A stretch of DNA of 64,000 nucleotides. It comes from Amylostereum areolatum (lineage: Eukaryota; Basidiomycota; Agaricomycetes; Russulales; Stereaceae). The position numbers and the translations under genes are program-made. Under the pieces are notes generated by a model. The model did not search any database and was not told where the DNA came from. It saw nothing but the letters and a program-made list of their open reading frames with translations. This document shows positions 21,527 to 31,536 of this stretch, one piece after another. The stretch covers positions 1 through 64,000 of the forward strand of contig SAXG01000057.1 of assembly GCA_012932865.1 (NCBI GenBank). The letters are read 5' to 3'. The number at the start of each line of letters is the position of its first letter. Within the stretch, counting starts at the first letter, position 1.

Positions 21527-23491
21527 ATGGAAGATTGGCGCTCGCAAGTACAAGAATTCATCCCCATCAGCCACGACGCTATCATCTCCCTCATCAACGA
21601 ATCTAAAGACCCTTGGGCCTGGCACAATTGGAAGGTCGCCCTCGGCGTAGAAGAACTTGAAGACTCCATCATAGACATCCACTTCTATCGCCTCAAAATA
21701 AGCGAACAAGGAAACGGAAACCTCTACGTCTACTCCTGCCCATACGCCACCTACCGCTACAAACTCGAGCAACCCCCAAAGTCCTTCTACGCGCCCAACG
21801 AGAAAATACCAGTGGACACTCGACACACCCACCGCCTCCTTACACCAGGCAACACCCCCAGCCCCACACCAGAGCCAGAGGTCATCGACCTCACCCAGCC
21901 AGAGGTCATCAACCTCACCCACTTATAAACAATTCCCTCGTTCGGACTCAACGGCTCCGACTCCAGTTCTGACTCCGACACCGACGTTGAGGACGAAAAC
22001 TGCTACATATATCCCCTCCCTCTAGGCTTCACTGAACGAGGAAACGACTTCTTTGTCCAACTCGGAGACACCACTGTCGAAGTCGCCTTTGTAGCAACCC
22101 AAACAAGTGGCATCAGTTGGTACTTCGCCAACGAAAGCCAAGACGACCTCACTGAAGCCGACTTCAACCTCATCGCCGCCTCCGCCCTACCGCCTGTCAC
22201 CGACGAAGACTTCTCCGACCTCGACGAACCAATCATGGCTGCCCAGTGGATCCGCACCGACCCCCAACCCCCTCTCCCCGCCGAACTTGCCAACTGCACC
22301 GAGATCGGTGGAACATGGAACATCGTCATCGGCCAAACTGGCTCTCCCATCCAACACATGAATAACGGCACCGACGATGCCTGGCTCATGGAAGTAAATG
22401 GCCAATGGGTCGCCATCCCTGCCGTGCTTGTTGCCGCCCTCAACCTGCCACCCCCCACCATCAACGTCACGGCCCCCCCCATCACCGTCAACCCCCCTGC
22501 GGTCACTATTAGTGCCCCAGCCGCCGCCGCCGCCAGACCCCCCCGAAAGAAAGTCCACGCGAAAACCCCTGAAGGCTTCTCTGGGAAACGAGAGGACTTC
22601 AATGACTGGATGCGGTCGTGCGAGGAATACATGCGAGCCGCTGAGGATGACCTCGTGACGGACAAGGACAAAGTCCTCTTCATTCTCACCTACATGACGG
22701 GGGAGGCAGCACGCACCTGGAAGGCCGAGTATGAGGATGCACACTTGGCCAATGGAGCCATGGTCGCCTGGGTGGACTTCCACAAAGCACTCAAAGGGGC
22801 CTTCACCGACGTCAATGAGCAGCACCGTGCCGCAGTCGAACTGGATGGGTTCAAACAGACGAAGGGTACCACTGCCCATGAATACTTCGCCAAGTTCGAG
22901 CAACTTGCAAGGAAGGCAGGATACTCCACGGCGCAGGACCCTATCCACCTCATGCAGCTGCTCAAACACAACGTCTACTATCGGACCATCGACTCCATCT
23001 ACGACAGCGGTCACGTTCCTCAGAAATATGAGGACCTCAAAGAGCGCATCATCCTGATCGACGGTCTGCGACAAGAGCGGGAGGACCTTAAGACCCAGCG
23101 CAGTGGACCCGTGCAGAACCAAAAACCCAAAGGACAAGGATCGTCCAATGGGCAACAAGGGGGGCAGGTCCCATGGCGCCGCGATGGAACCGGCACGGTG
23201 CACGGTGGCAAAGGTCAGCCGATGGACGTCAACCGTGTCGACATCAAGGGGCGATGCTTCCGCTGCGGACAGAATGGCCACCAGATGCGGGACTGCAGGG
23301 TGGACGTGAAAAACATCCGAGACATGTGGGGGAGGGACCGGTACACGGAACCACCAAAGCGGGAGGCTCGAGCACAGACGTTCGAAACGCCCACCGCCTG
23401 GGCTAGGAGCCTGTCGGCCGAAGATCGGAAAAGCGTGATGGACGCGCTTCAAGCTCAGCCGAAGGTGGAGGAGAAGAAGGAGGGTTTTTGA
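21527..23491 (+). CDS. gag: gag of family 1 chromovirus (with in-frame TAA)
   Basis: The frame opens at the ATG at 21527 (MEDWRSQ), meets TAA at 21926-21928 after 133 codons, and stays open in the same frame up to the TGA at 23489-23491. The first conventional ATG after the TAA is at 22235 (MAAQWIR, 418 residues). The main part has a Pro-rich segment, a retrotransposon Gag helical domain (around EGFSGKREDFNDWMRSCEE) and one CCHC knuckle, CFRCGQNGHQMRDC. The TAA occurs in both arm copies, so it predates the duplication. Either two proteins are made, the stop is read through, or it is an old mutation. The 3' end carries the slip site GGGTTTT. Confidence 0.88.
23482..23488 (+). promoter_or_regulatory. 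-1 frameshift slip site GGGTTTT at gag stop
   Basis: Read in the gag frame it is G GGT TTT followed immediately by TGA, a canonical X XXY YYZ heptamer. A slip of -1 continues directly into the pol frame. The same heptamer plus TGA occurs at the gag stop of the second element (61842-61836, minus strand). Confidence 0.7.
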
Positions 23492-26400
23492 GGGGGCTGA
23501 CGATGTACACGGCATCTGAAGCCCAAGTTTCTGTTTCTCGCTCGTCTGGTTTTGTGGCGCCTCGGTGGCCTGGTTCTCGTTTACATATGCGCATTGTTGA
23601 TTCGGACTGTACTACTACGGGGGATATCCCCATTATGACTTCTCTTACGGACTCTATCGGTACGGGCACGCGTCCCGTTGTTATTTTAGATACTCAGGCT
23701 TCGATTTGTGAGCCTTCGGCTTTGGATATGGCTTCGGTTTCGGCTTCAGTTTTGGATACGGCTTTGGATACGGACTCGGTTTTGGATATGGACCCTGTGA
23801 AGTCAGGGACAACGCCGTGCGATGGAAGGGGCACGGCGCCCAAATCATGTTATATGGCACCTGGAACGGCTCAATGGACACTTCGTCGCTTAAGGGAAGA
23901 CAAACCCGAAAGTGCGATTGCAATCCTTCGCATCTGGACACACCACCGACGCCGTGACGAGGCTACTTATGAAGCCATCAAGGAAATAACTGGCATGGGA
24001 GACGAGTTAGCATGTCAAGCTCTACTAGAGCTCGCCACTCCTATGCAGTTCATACGCTCCTCCAGCGCCAAGGAACAAACGGTCATTCCCACACAACTGG
24101 TGGTAGATTCCAAGCGCATTGTCAAAGCTCTCGCACTCCTGGACAGTGGTTGCACTGGCTCGTGTATCAACACGAAGTTTGTGCAGGAAAATCACATCCC
24201 CACGCGACGGACTGCTCGCCCAATCCCAGTACGAAATGCAGACGGCACTCTCAACACAGGAGGTCCCATCACGGAATATGTCACACTTCGCCTAAATATT
24301 CAAGACCATGAAGAAAACATTGACCTGGCGGTCTCCAATCTAGGAGATACGGACCTTTTCATTGGACATGAGTGGCTAAAGAAGCACAACCCTCACATCG
24401 ACTGGAAATCCGGGTCAATTGAATTCGACCGATGCCCTATCAGCTGCTCTCATCCCCCTCCCCTCCTCAATATCGATGATGATGAAGAGGAGGAGGAAGA
24501 GCCAGTCCACATGGAAAAGGACGAGCAGCTGTTTGCCTTCGACTGGGATGGCTACAAAGCGACATACCACATCCGGACCCATGCATCGGACATTGCAATT
24601 GAAGAGCACGCTAAGAAAAAGGAACAGACCTTCTCTGAGCGAGTCCCAACGGCGTACCATGAATTCAAGGACATCTTTGACAAAGACGACTTCGACAAGC
24701 TCCCTGAGCGACGCCCATGGGACCACGCCATTGAGCTCACTCCTAACTTCAAACCGGTCGATTGCAAAGTTTACCCCCTCACATTGGACGAGCAGAAGCA
24801 ACTGGACGCCTTTTTGGAAGAGAACCTGAGATCTGGCCGGATCCAACCGTCCAAATCACCCATGGCCTCCCCATTCTTCTTCATCAAGAAAAAAGACGGC
24901 TCGCTACGTCCTGTGCAGGACTATCGAAAGCTCAATGAGATGACAATAAAGAACCGTTACCCGCTCCCGCTCATCCAAGAGTTGGTTGACAAACTTAAAG
25001 GAGCACGGCACTTTACCAAGCTCGATGTCCGATGGGGGTACAACAATGTTCGGATTAAAGAAGGGGACGAGTGGAAAGCTGCATTCCGCACGAACAAAGG
25101 TCTCTACGAGCCTACGGTCATATTCTTTGGACTGACCAACTCCCCGTCTACGTTCCAAGCCATGATGAATGACCTGTTCAAAGACTTGATCCACCAAGGA
25201 GTCGTGGTCGTCTATTTGGACGACATCCTCATCTTCACACATACGCTAGAAGAACATCGTTGGATAGTCAAGGAGGTCCTTCGGATCCTGCGAGAAAACA
25301 AACTCTATCTAAAGCCAGAAAAGTGCGAGTTTGAGAAGGCAGAAATTGAATACCTGGGCATGATTGTCGGCGGAGGAAGGGTTCGCATGGATCCAGCAAA
25401 GGTCGCGGCAATCACCAATTGGCCAGCCCCCAAAACGAAGAAACAACTTCAATCGTTTTTGGGCTTTTGCAACTTCTACCGTCGCTTTATCAAAGACTTC
25501 AGCGGCATTGCTCACCCAATGACTAAACTCACTGGGAAGACGGAATGGGTCTGGGACACCCCACAGCAGGAGGCTTTTGAGGAACTCAAGCGACGTATAA
25601 CATCGCAGCCAGTTCTAGCAATCCCTACAGACGATGGGCAGTTCCGTGTCGAGGCGGACTCCTCTGACTATGCCACGGGCGCGGTACTTTCGCAACAACA
25701 GGACAATGGCAAATGGCACCCGGTCGCCTTCCTCTCAAAGTCCCTCAGCGAAGCTGAGAGGAACTATGAGATTTATGACAAGGAATTACTGGCTATCATG
25801 ACGGCGCTAGAGGAATGGAGACAATACCTCATGGGGGCACGACAAGAGTTTGAAATCTGGTCGGATCATCGCAATCTCACGTACTTCCGCAAGGCGCAGA
25901 AGCTAAATCGGAGACAAGCACGATGGTTAACGGAGCTACAAGAGTATCATTGTACGCTACTCCACAAGCCTGGCAAAACAATGGGTAAACCCGATGCTAT
26001 TTCCCGACTAGCGGGCCTTGAGAAGGGGGAGAAAGACAATGAAAACATTGTCCTCCTGAAACCAGAACTCTTTCGCGCCCTCAACCATGCAGGAATTATA
26101 ACCATTGGACCTGACAATGTCTTCATTAAGCGGATTCAGGAGGCTACCTTACTCCGAGACCATGCAGTAGAACGCGCCTTAGCACTCAAAGTGAAGGGAT
26201 GGCTGGAACACGCAGATGGAACGATCACCTGGCAACACAGACTCTATGTCCCAAGAGACAAAGGACTCCGTGCAGACATCATCCAAGCTCATCATGACGG
26301 CCCGCTTGTCGGTCATCCAGGACGATACAAGACCCATGAGCTCATCACGCGCAACTACTGGTGGCCTGCCATTAGAGACGATGTCCGGAAATATGTTGAA

Positions 26401-27663
26401 GGATGTGAGACCTGCCAACGTACCAAGATTAGACATGATCGCATTGCCGCTCCACTCCACCCACATGACCCACCACAAGCGCCTTGGGAGCATGTATCCA
26501 TCGACTTTGTCATGCCGCTCCCAGTCTCGGATGGAAAAGACGCCATCTGCAATGTGAACTGCATGGGTACCAAGCAGGTTGTTTTCTGGGCCACGACCAA
26601 AGACCTAACGGAGGACGAACTCGCCTTCGAGTACCTACGTGAGGTGGTCCCCCATCATGGAATTCCTAGAAAGATCGTCAGCGACCGTGGCAGCGTGTTT
26701 GTCTCCAAATTCACCACGGCATTGTTCCAACTGTTAGGCATTGAAGGGAACCCGTCCACGGCGTATCACCCTCAGACGGACGGACAGACCGAACGCTCCA
26801 ACATGACCATGGAAAACTACCTTCGCATCTTCGTCAATCAACGACAGGACAATTGGACACGTTACCTCCCACTTGCCATGACTGCGCTCAACAACATGGT
26901 CCATAGTTCGATTGGGATGTCTCCCAACTTTGCCAACTATGGTCGGGAACTCTACCTGGGGACAAACCCTCGACGTGAAACAGACAACCCATCGGCGAAC
27001 GAGTTTGCACAACGCATGCGAGACATCTATGAGGAAGCCCGCTCTGCGCTAAAGGCAGCACAGGACGACCAAAAGCGCTTTTACGATCGCAAGAAGGACG
27101 AACCAATAGATTACAAAATTGGCGACTTTGTCTGGCTGGAAGCCAAGACCAGAGATGGCCAAACCGTAATCAAAACGGCACGTCCTATGCAAAAGCTAGA
27201 TGACAAGCGCTTTGGTCCTTTCGAAATCCTGGAGAAAGTCGGAGCATCGGCTTACAAGCTTCGCCTCCCTACATCCTGGTCACGAAAACATCCGGTCTTC
27301 AACGAGTCCCTCCTATCTCCACACAACGGTCCCGCCTTTGACAATCAGAAAGCACCTACACCTCCACCGCCAGAGTTAGTCCAAGGAGAGGAAGTCTATG
27401 AGGTCGAAAAAATTATAGACTCCAAGAAGGTTGGTCGCGGCTTCAAGTACCTCGTCAAATGGAAAGGCTACCCAGACAATGACAATACTTGGGAGCCTCT
27501 CACCAATCTCCAGAATGCCAAGAAACGCATTGACGACTTCCACCGTGAACATCCGGGTGCCCCGAAACCTGCACGCCTTAATCGTTGGAAACTCCTGTCG
27601 GAGGAAGAAACTGGATCTGATTACGACGAGGACGTCGAATCTAAGGAAGGGGTGATGTCATGA
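23488..27663 (+). CDS. pol: pol polyprotein of family 1 chromovirus
   Basis: 1391 codons, uninterrupted. Domain order: a low-complexity N-terminus with DS/LD repeats; aspartic protease (LLDSGCTGS, about residue 220); reverse transcriptase (FFIKKKDGSLRPVQDYR, FFGLTNSP, catalytic YLDDILIF); RNase H (EIWSDHRNLTYF); zinc-binding HHCC (GHPGRYKTHE...CETCQRTK); integrase core (IDFVMPLP, SDRGSVF, HPQTDGQTERSN); and a C-terminal chromodomain (FKYLVKWKGYPDNDNTWEPL). It is expressed from gag by a probable -1 frameshift. The last codons (GVMS) and the stop lie inside the 3' LTR. The chromodomain would direct integration to marked chromatin, as known for chromoviruses. Confidence 0.96.
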   Translation: MRGLTMYTASEAQVSVSRSSGFVAPRWPGSRLHMRIVDSDCTTTGDIPIMTSLTDSIGTGTRPVVILDTQASICEPSALDMASVSASVLDTALDTDSVLDMDPVKSGTTPCDGRGTAPKSCYMAPGTAQWTLRRLREDKPESAIAILRIWTHHRRRDEATYEAIKEITGMGDELACQALLELATPMQFIRSSSAKEQTVIPTQLVVDSKRIVKALALLDSGCTGSCINTKFVQENHIPTRRTARPIPVRNADGTLNTGGPITEYVTLRLNIQDHEENIDLAVSNLGDTDLFIGHEWLKKHNPHIDWKSGSIEFDRCPISCSHPPPLLNIDDDEEEEEEPVHMEKDEQLFAFDWDGYKATYHIRTHASDIAIEEHAKKKEQTFSERVPTAYHEFKDIFDKDDFDKLPERRPWDHAIELTPNFKPVDCKVYPLTLDEQKQLDAFLEENLRSGRIQPSKSPMASPFFFIKKKDGSLRPVQDYRKLNEMTIKNRYPLPLIQELVDKLKGARHFTKLDVRWGYNNVRIKEGDEWKAAFRTNKGLYEPTVIFFGLTNSPSTFQAMMNDLFKDLIHQGVVVVYLDDILIFTHTLEEHRWIVKEVLRILRENKLYLKPEKCEFEKAEIEYLGMIVGGGRVRMDPAKVAAITNWPAPKTKKQLQSFLGFCNFYRRFIKDFSGIAHPMTKLTGKTEWVWDTPQQEAFEELKRRITSQPVLAIPTDDGQFRVEADSSDYATGAVLSQQQDNGKWHPVAFLSKSLSEAERNYEIYDKELLAIMTALEEWRQYLMGARQEFEIWSDHRNLTYFRKAQKLNRRQARWLTELQEYHCTLLHKPGKTMGKPDAISRLAGLEKGEKDNENIVLLKPELFRALNHAGIITIGPDNVFIKRIQEATLLRDHAVERALALKVKGWLEHADGTITWQHRLYVPRDKGLRADIIQAHHDGPLVGHPGRYKTHELITRNYWWPAIRDDVRKYVEGCETCQRTKIRHDRIAAPLHPHDPPQAPWEHVSIDFVMPLPVSDGKDAICNVNCMGTKQVVFWATTKDLTEDELAFEYLREVVPHHGIPRKIVSDRGSVFVSKFTTALFQLLGIEGNPSTAYHPQTDGQTERSNMTMENYLRIFVNQRQDNWTRYLPLAMTALNNMVHSSIGMSPNFANYGRELYLGTNPRRETDNPSANEFAQRMRDIYEEARSALKAAQDDQKRFYDRKKDEPIDYKIGDFVWLEAKTRDGQTVIKTARPMQKLDDKRFGPFEILEKVGASAYKLRLPTSWSRKHPVFNESLLSPHNGPAFDNQKAPTPPPPELVQGEEVYEVEKIIDSKKVGRGFKYLVKWKGYPDNDNTWEPLTNLQNAKKRIDDFHREHPGAPKPARLNRWKLLSEEETGSDYDEDVESKEGVMS

Positions 27664-28113
27664 ACGGTCTATAATTTTCTTTTTACTTTACATCGGTTAC
27701 ACGCTTTAGGACTTATCGACTTATCACCGGTCCGGCTCCACCTTGGCCCGGACCCGGCTCATCTATATCCCGCCCGGACCCACGTGACTCATCTCGGTCC
27801 GGGTCTGACTCCTTTCTCTTGACTCATGCTGTACGATACTGACTCATGCTGTGCTCTTTTACATACGACTGCTTACTTATACTTGGTCTGCTTACTGATC
27901 GCCGTGTATTGGTTGCTTACCTAAGTCTCTCTCCTCTTGTGTATATAAGGCTCGCTCTCGCTGTACATATTCCTTATCTCGAGCTAGTCAATTCTACCGA
28001 CTTTGCTTGCTTTCCCTCGTCTGTCGCCGTGTCTGATCGGCTCTCCTCTGTCGTCCTCATCTTCTAGTCAGCTGTGTCGTAACTTGGTGCTGTCGCACTA
28101 GTCGTTGCTGACA
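27656..28113 (+). repeat. 3' LTR of right chromovirus
   Basis: 458 bp; preceded by the purine tract AAGGAAGGGGTGA and followed by GAAAG. Confidence 0.95.
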
Positions 28114-28118
28114 GAAAG

Positions 28119-28578
28119 TAAACTTCTATAGTATATCCAAGAGAACTTCCAAGTCACACTTGTTTCAACAAGCTAGCCAGCCCAAGTGTAAATACTAAGG
28201 TATTGCTCATGTTGTTGGTGGAGATGGGAAGCCTGTTGCATAGAGTTCTCGTATTGTGTTCAAACCTGGGTAGTTTATGAGATATTGGTGTATTGTTGAG
28301 TACTCATCCCAGTTGGCACGTGTTTAGCCAACGTCACAACTGGTGACAACACCTCAACACCTCAAATATGGTCTCAACCATTCAAAACAACAAAACAAAA
28401 TTCGACAAATTGCTGATGCAGTACCACCGAGGCTGGTTAGATAAATACTACGTACAACCTTGATACTGCAGGGGTGTTCTGCGGGATTGAGACTACTTCA
28501 ACTGAATCTTGGTCACTGTATATACGCATTGACATTCCACAAAGGGCGACCGTGACTGTTCATGTTCACGGTTCAATG
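28119..28578. other. Intergenic stretch, right arm
   Basis: AT-rich, no gene seen; mirror of 8577-9041. Confidence 0.5.
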
Positions 28579-29156
28579 TTCACCCCCAGTGGAAACAGCA
28601 CTTTTTCACCTCGATTCCCGATGATTCAACCGCCAAAAACAGATATTTCTGTGAATTGAGAGTGATTGACGCGTCACATTCGTGATGGGAGCGTGGGAGA
28701 TTTGCTGAAGACCTCGTCGGGTTGCTGCCGAGCCGTGCATTTCGCATCCTTGTGTCTTCGTTACGCCTGTTTTCTATTCTAGTCGATTGCTGTCCTTTCA
28801 CACCACCTGGATGCGAAATACACGCGAATCACTAAGTCTGCCATTATCAAGTAAGGCTGTTGTGTTCCTCTAAGCTCAGTAAGTTAGTACGTGTTCTCCC
28901 CCAATTCTCCCTTGAAGGCCTTCCGCACCGTTTGCAAAGCATTGTTTGACAATTTGCATGAGCTAGCCTTGGACTGGAGATCCAGCTTCAAACTCGCGCT
29001 CTTGCGTTCATAGTAAATATGTATGTAGTGGCTTGGGGTGTTCTGACTGGGGACAATTGGACTTCGCACATTGTGAGTGCGAGTTCGTCATGTGTTCGCT
29101 AAACTTGCTTCGATGCTTGGTCGTCGCCCTCTCTTTGCTCTCTCTCTCTCAACCAA

Positions 29157-29560
29157 CCACCACCACCACCACCACCACCACCACCGTCCCCTCGTCCTCG
29201 GCGTTGTCTTCGTCGCCCCCCCCGTTGTCTTCGTCGCTTCCCCGTTGTCCTCGTCGCCCTCGGTTGTCCACCAGTCCTGTCGCGCCCGCTGTCTGGTGCT
29301 CCCGTTCTTTCGCCCGTCGCTCTCGTAACTCCCGGCGCCCTCGTCATTCTCGCCGCCCGTCGCCCTCATCGCTCCCGTCGCCCGTCACTTCCGTCGCCTG
29401 TTGCCCGCCGCCCTCATCACTCCCGTTGCCTGTCGCTCTTGTCACTTCCGTCTCCCGTCGTTTCCATTGGTCCCGTCGCACGCCCCTCCCGCTGGACCCG
29501 TCGCCCGCTGCTCTCATTGACCCCGTCGCCTGCCAGTCCTGCCGCCCGTCGCTTCACTAC
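29157..29560. repeat. CAC run and CGTCGCCC-type imperfect repeat inside TIR element
   Basis: (CAC)n at about 29157-29185, followed by irregular GTCGCCC/CCGTCGC units. Its character is like the minisatellite at 19757-20420. Confidence 0.7.
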
Positions 29561-30526
29561 TCTTGCGGCCCTTGTCTCTCTCGCTACACAGGCCACTCTC
29601 GTCTCCTGCCCGACCCGTTCCAGCCGCCTTGTCCTTCTCGCCGCCCTTGCCGCCCCAGTGTACTTACATACTCCATGCCATGGCCGCCCACAAGGCAAGA
29701 ACTTTACGAGAACGAGATGTTCATGCGTGCGGGGCAGGAGTGTTACTTACAATTAGTTAATTAGAGTCTTACTGTATTGATAGCATGTATTGTAGAGTAC
29801 CTATATGAACCAATTATACATGTGTGTTTCTCATCCCCATAATTGGTGTGAATTGTATAGAGGGGTCGAAAGAAGCTAGAACCGAACATTGTTGGCGATT
29901 GATGCGGACGGGAGAACCCACTGAAAAAGAGGCCAGACGATATATTTCCTGCGATTTACACAGAGGAGACGGCTGCGAGACGGCTAGAAATATCTCTAAA
30001 TCGTGGGCAATGCACTTTCCATCAGAGAAGTCGATTTTTGTCTCACTTTTTCGATTGCCTTGGATTCACAGAGGTTCTCAGTGATTTCCGCGTGAGAAAT
30101 CACTGAGAATCGAGGTGAAAAAGTGCCGTTTCCACGAGGACTTCGACACTGGAGCCCACGAGTTCGGTTCTGAACCGAGTTCTGAACCGAGTTCCGAACC
30201 TGAGCCAGTGTTACATTCTGTCACAACGGAGTCGAGGTCTGAACCTCGCGTGCAACCCAAAAAGGAAAGCGCTGACTCAGCGTCACCTCGAGCCCTCCTG
30301 CTGCGGTTTGTTTCACTTTCCCCTCAACCTGACCACCACCATTGTCGCGCCCCCGCTCGACCTTCCCGCCGTCGCTCGCTACCGCCGTCATACTACGCAT
30401 CCGCATGTCTTTGCCGTCATCTTCCTCATCTCCACTTCCACTGCTCATCGCTCCTCCCATTCTGTCCTGCCCTCCCCTGCCACTCCTCCCGCCCTGCCAT
30501 GCTATGATGCTTCCCCTTTCCGCCAC

Positions 30527-30543
30527 CTAACCCTAACCTAACC
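30527..30543. repeat. Short telomere-like tract
   Basis: CCTAACCCTAACCTAACC, about three degenerate units of the fungal telomere repeat TTAGGG. The mirror copy is at about 6602-6619. Too short to be a real interstitial telomere without other evidence. Confidence 0.4.
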
Positions 30544-30905
30544 ACTCATCGGCCTATCTCATTTTTGTGTTCCCACTCTTGTAGTCACACTTGTAGCTTC
30601 ATTAGAGTCAGAATGTAGTAGCCTACAAAGTAGTGTAGTATGAAACAAAAATGTTGCTGACTTGAATTTGAACCCACTCGCGAAAACAAAGTTGAAACTA
30701 GTTTTTTGTTGTGTTTTGGGAATTGGGCAGGTTCAGAACCTCTGAACATGTCACACAGTGTGACAGACACCAGCTGGGAAAGAGTTCGGAACCTGGTTCC
30801 AACCTGGTTCCAGCCTTGGTTCAGGGAGGGGTTCTGAACCGGTTCTGAACCAGGTCTGAACCACCGGGCTCTAGTGTCGAAGTTTTGGTTTCCACTGGGG
30901 TTCAC

Positions 30906-31536
30906 CGGTCAAGCCTTCAATGCATGAGGCACTTACAATTACCGAGCAGCGACACCGACTCCTGAGTACAAAAAAGAGGAAGGGGGGGACCACAAAGATC
31001 CCCTTAGTGTAGCCGCCTTCAATGGAGCGTCCGCTTTCAAAACCGGCTACACTACACCATGTAAAGTTGGACGGAACCGGATGCTGAACCTATTTTTGAA
31101 TTATGTTCAGCACGCGGGTGTGTGGCGCCTCCCGCAACCTCTTTCGCTGATTTTCCCATCCCCCCAGTTCTCCTCAAGTATCGGCCACCCACCACCGACT
31201 GCCATGCCCTATCTGTCGACGAGGACTGTAGTTTGGCCCTGACCAGCTCGCAGCAGAACATGTCGCACGCGCACCGACATCACCATCGCGGCGCCGATCC
31301 GCGCTTTTCCTTCCATTGTGCGTCTTCCGATTCTGTTGTTCGAGGCGGGGGAGGATCCACCACACGATCTGCGCGCAGAGTCTGATGAGAGCATTCACGA
31401 TTGCAGTCTGCGGCGACAGTCCGCGTGCTAATACAGTACTCCTCCATTGAACGGCGACGTCGACGGGAGCATAAAGACCCCAAGCTCAACATCAAGCATC
31501 CCACCCGACTCCCTCCCTGGCTCCTCCATCCGCACC
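30906..31536. other. Intergenic stretch upstream of right MYND gene
   Basis: No gene supported. It includes the 5' flank of the MYND gene, and an AT-rich part next to the TIR element. Confidence 0.5.

Larger units (their letters stand above)
20598..28113 (+). mobile_element. Ty3 chromovirus (family 1), right-arm copy, intact
   Basis: 7516-bp LTR retrotransposon flanked by GAAAG on both sides (20593-20597 and 28114-28118). The LTRs are 20598-21055 and 27656-28113. They encode the same 73-residue chance frame and look identical where compared, suggesting a young insertion. It carries a self-complementary primer site, gag with an in-frame TAA, a -1 slip site, an uninterrupted pol of about 1390 codons and a polypurine tract (AAGGAAGGGG) overlapping the end of pol. 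The C-terminal chromodomain makes it a chromovirus. Confidence 0.96.
28584..30900. mobile_element. Non-autonomous TIR element with TTCAC target duplication
   Basis: The ends are the 13-bp perfect inverted repeat CCCCAGTGGAAAC (28584) and its complement ending at 30900. TTCAC lies directly outside both (28579-28583 and 30901-30905). A third related terminus lies inside at about 30105-30135: GCACTTTTTCACCTCGATTC near the left end is repeated inverted there. The element therefore looks composite, with an outer 2.3-kb unit containing a roughly 780-bp segment rich in GGTTCTGAACC palindromes. No transposase is encoded. The long open frame at 29033-29764 is a low-complexity artefact with a poly-Thr run from CAC repeats. 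The superfamily is not assigned. Confidence 0.6.

Noticed and set aside
29033..29764. 243-codon frame with poly-Thr (and poly-His in another frame)
   Set aside because: Comes from CAC and CGTCGCC repeats inside a non-coding element; composition only.
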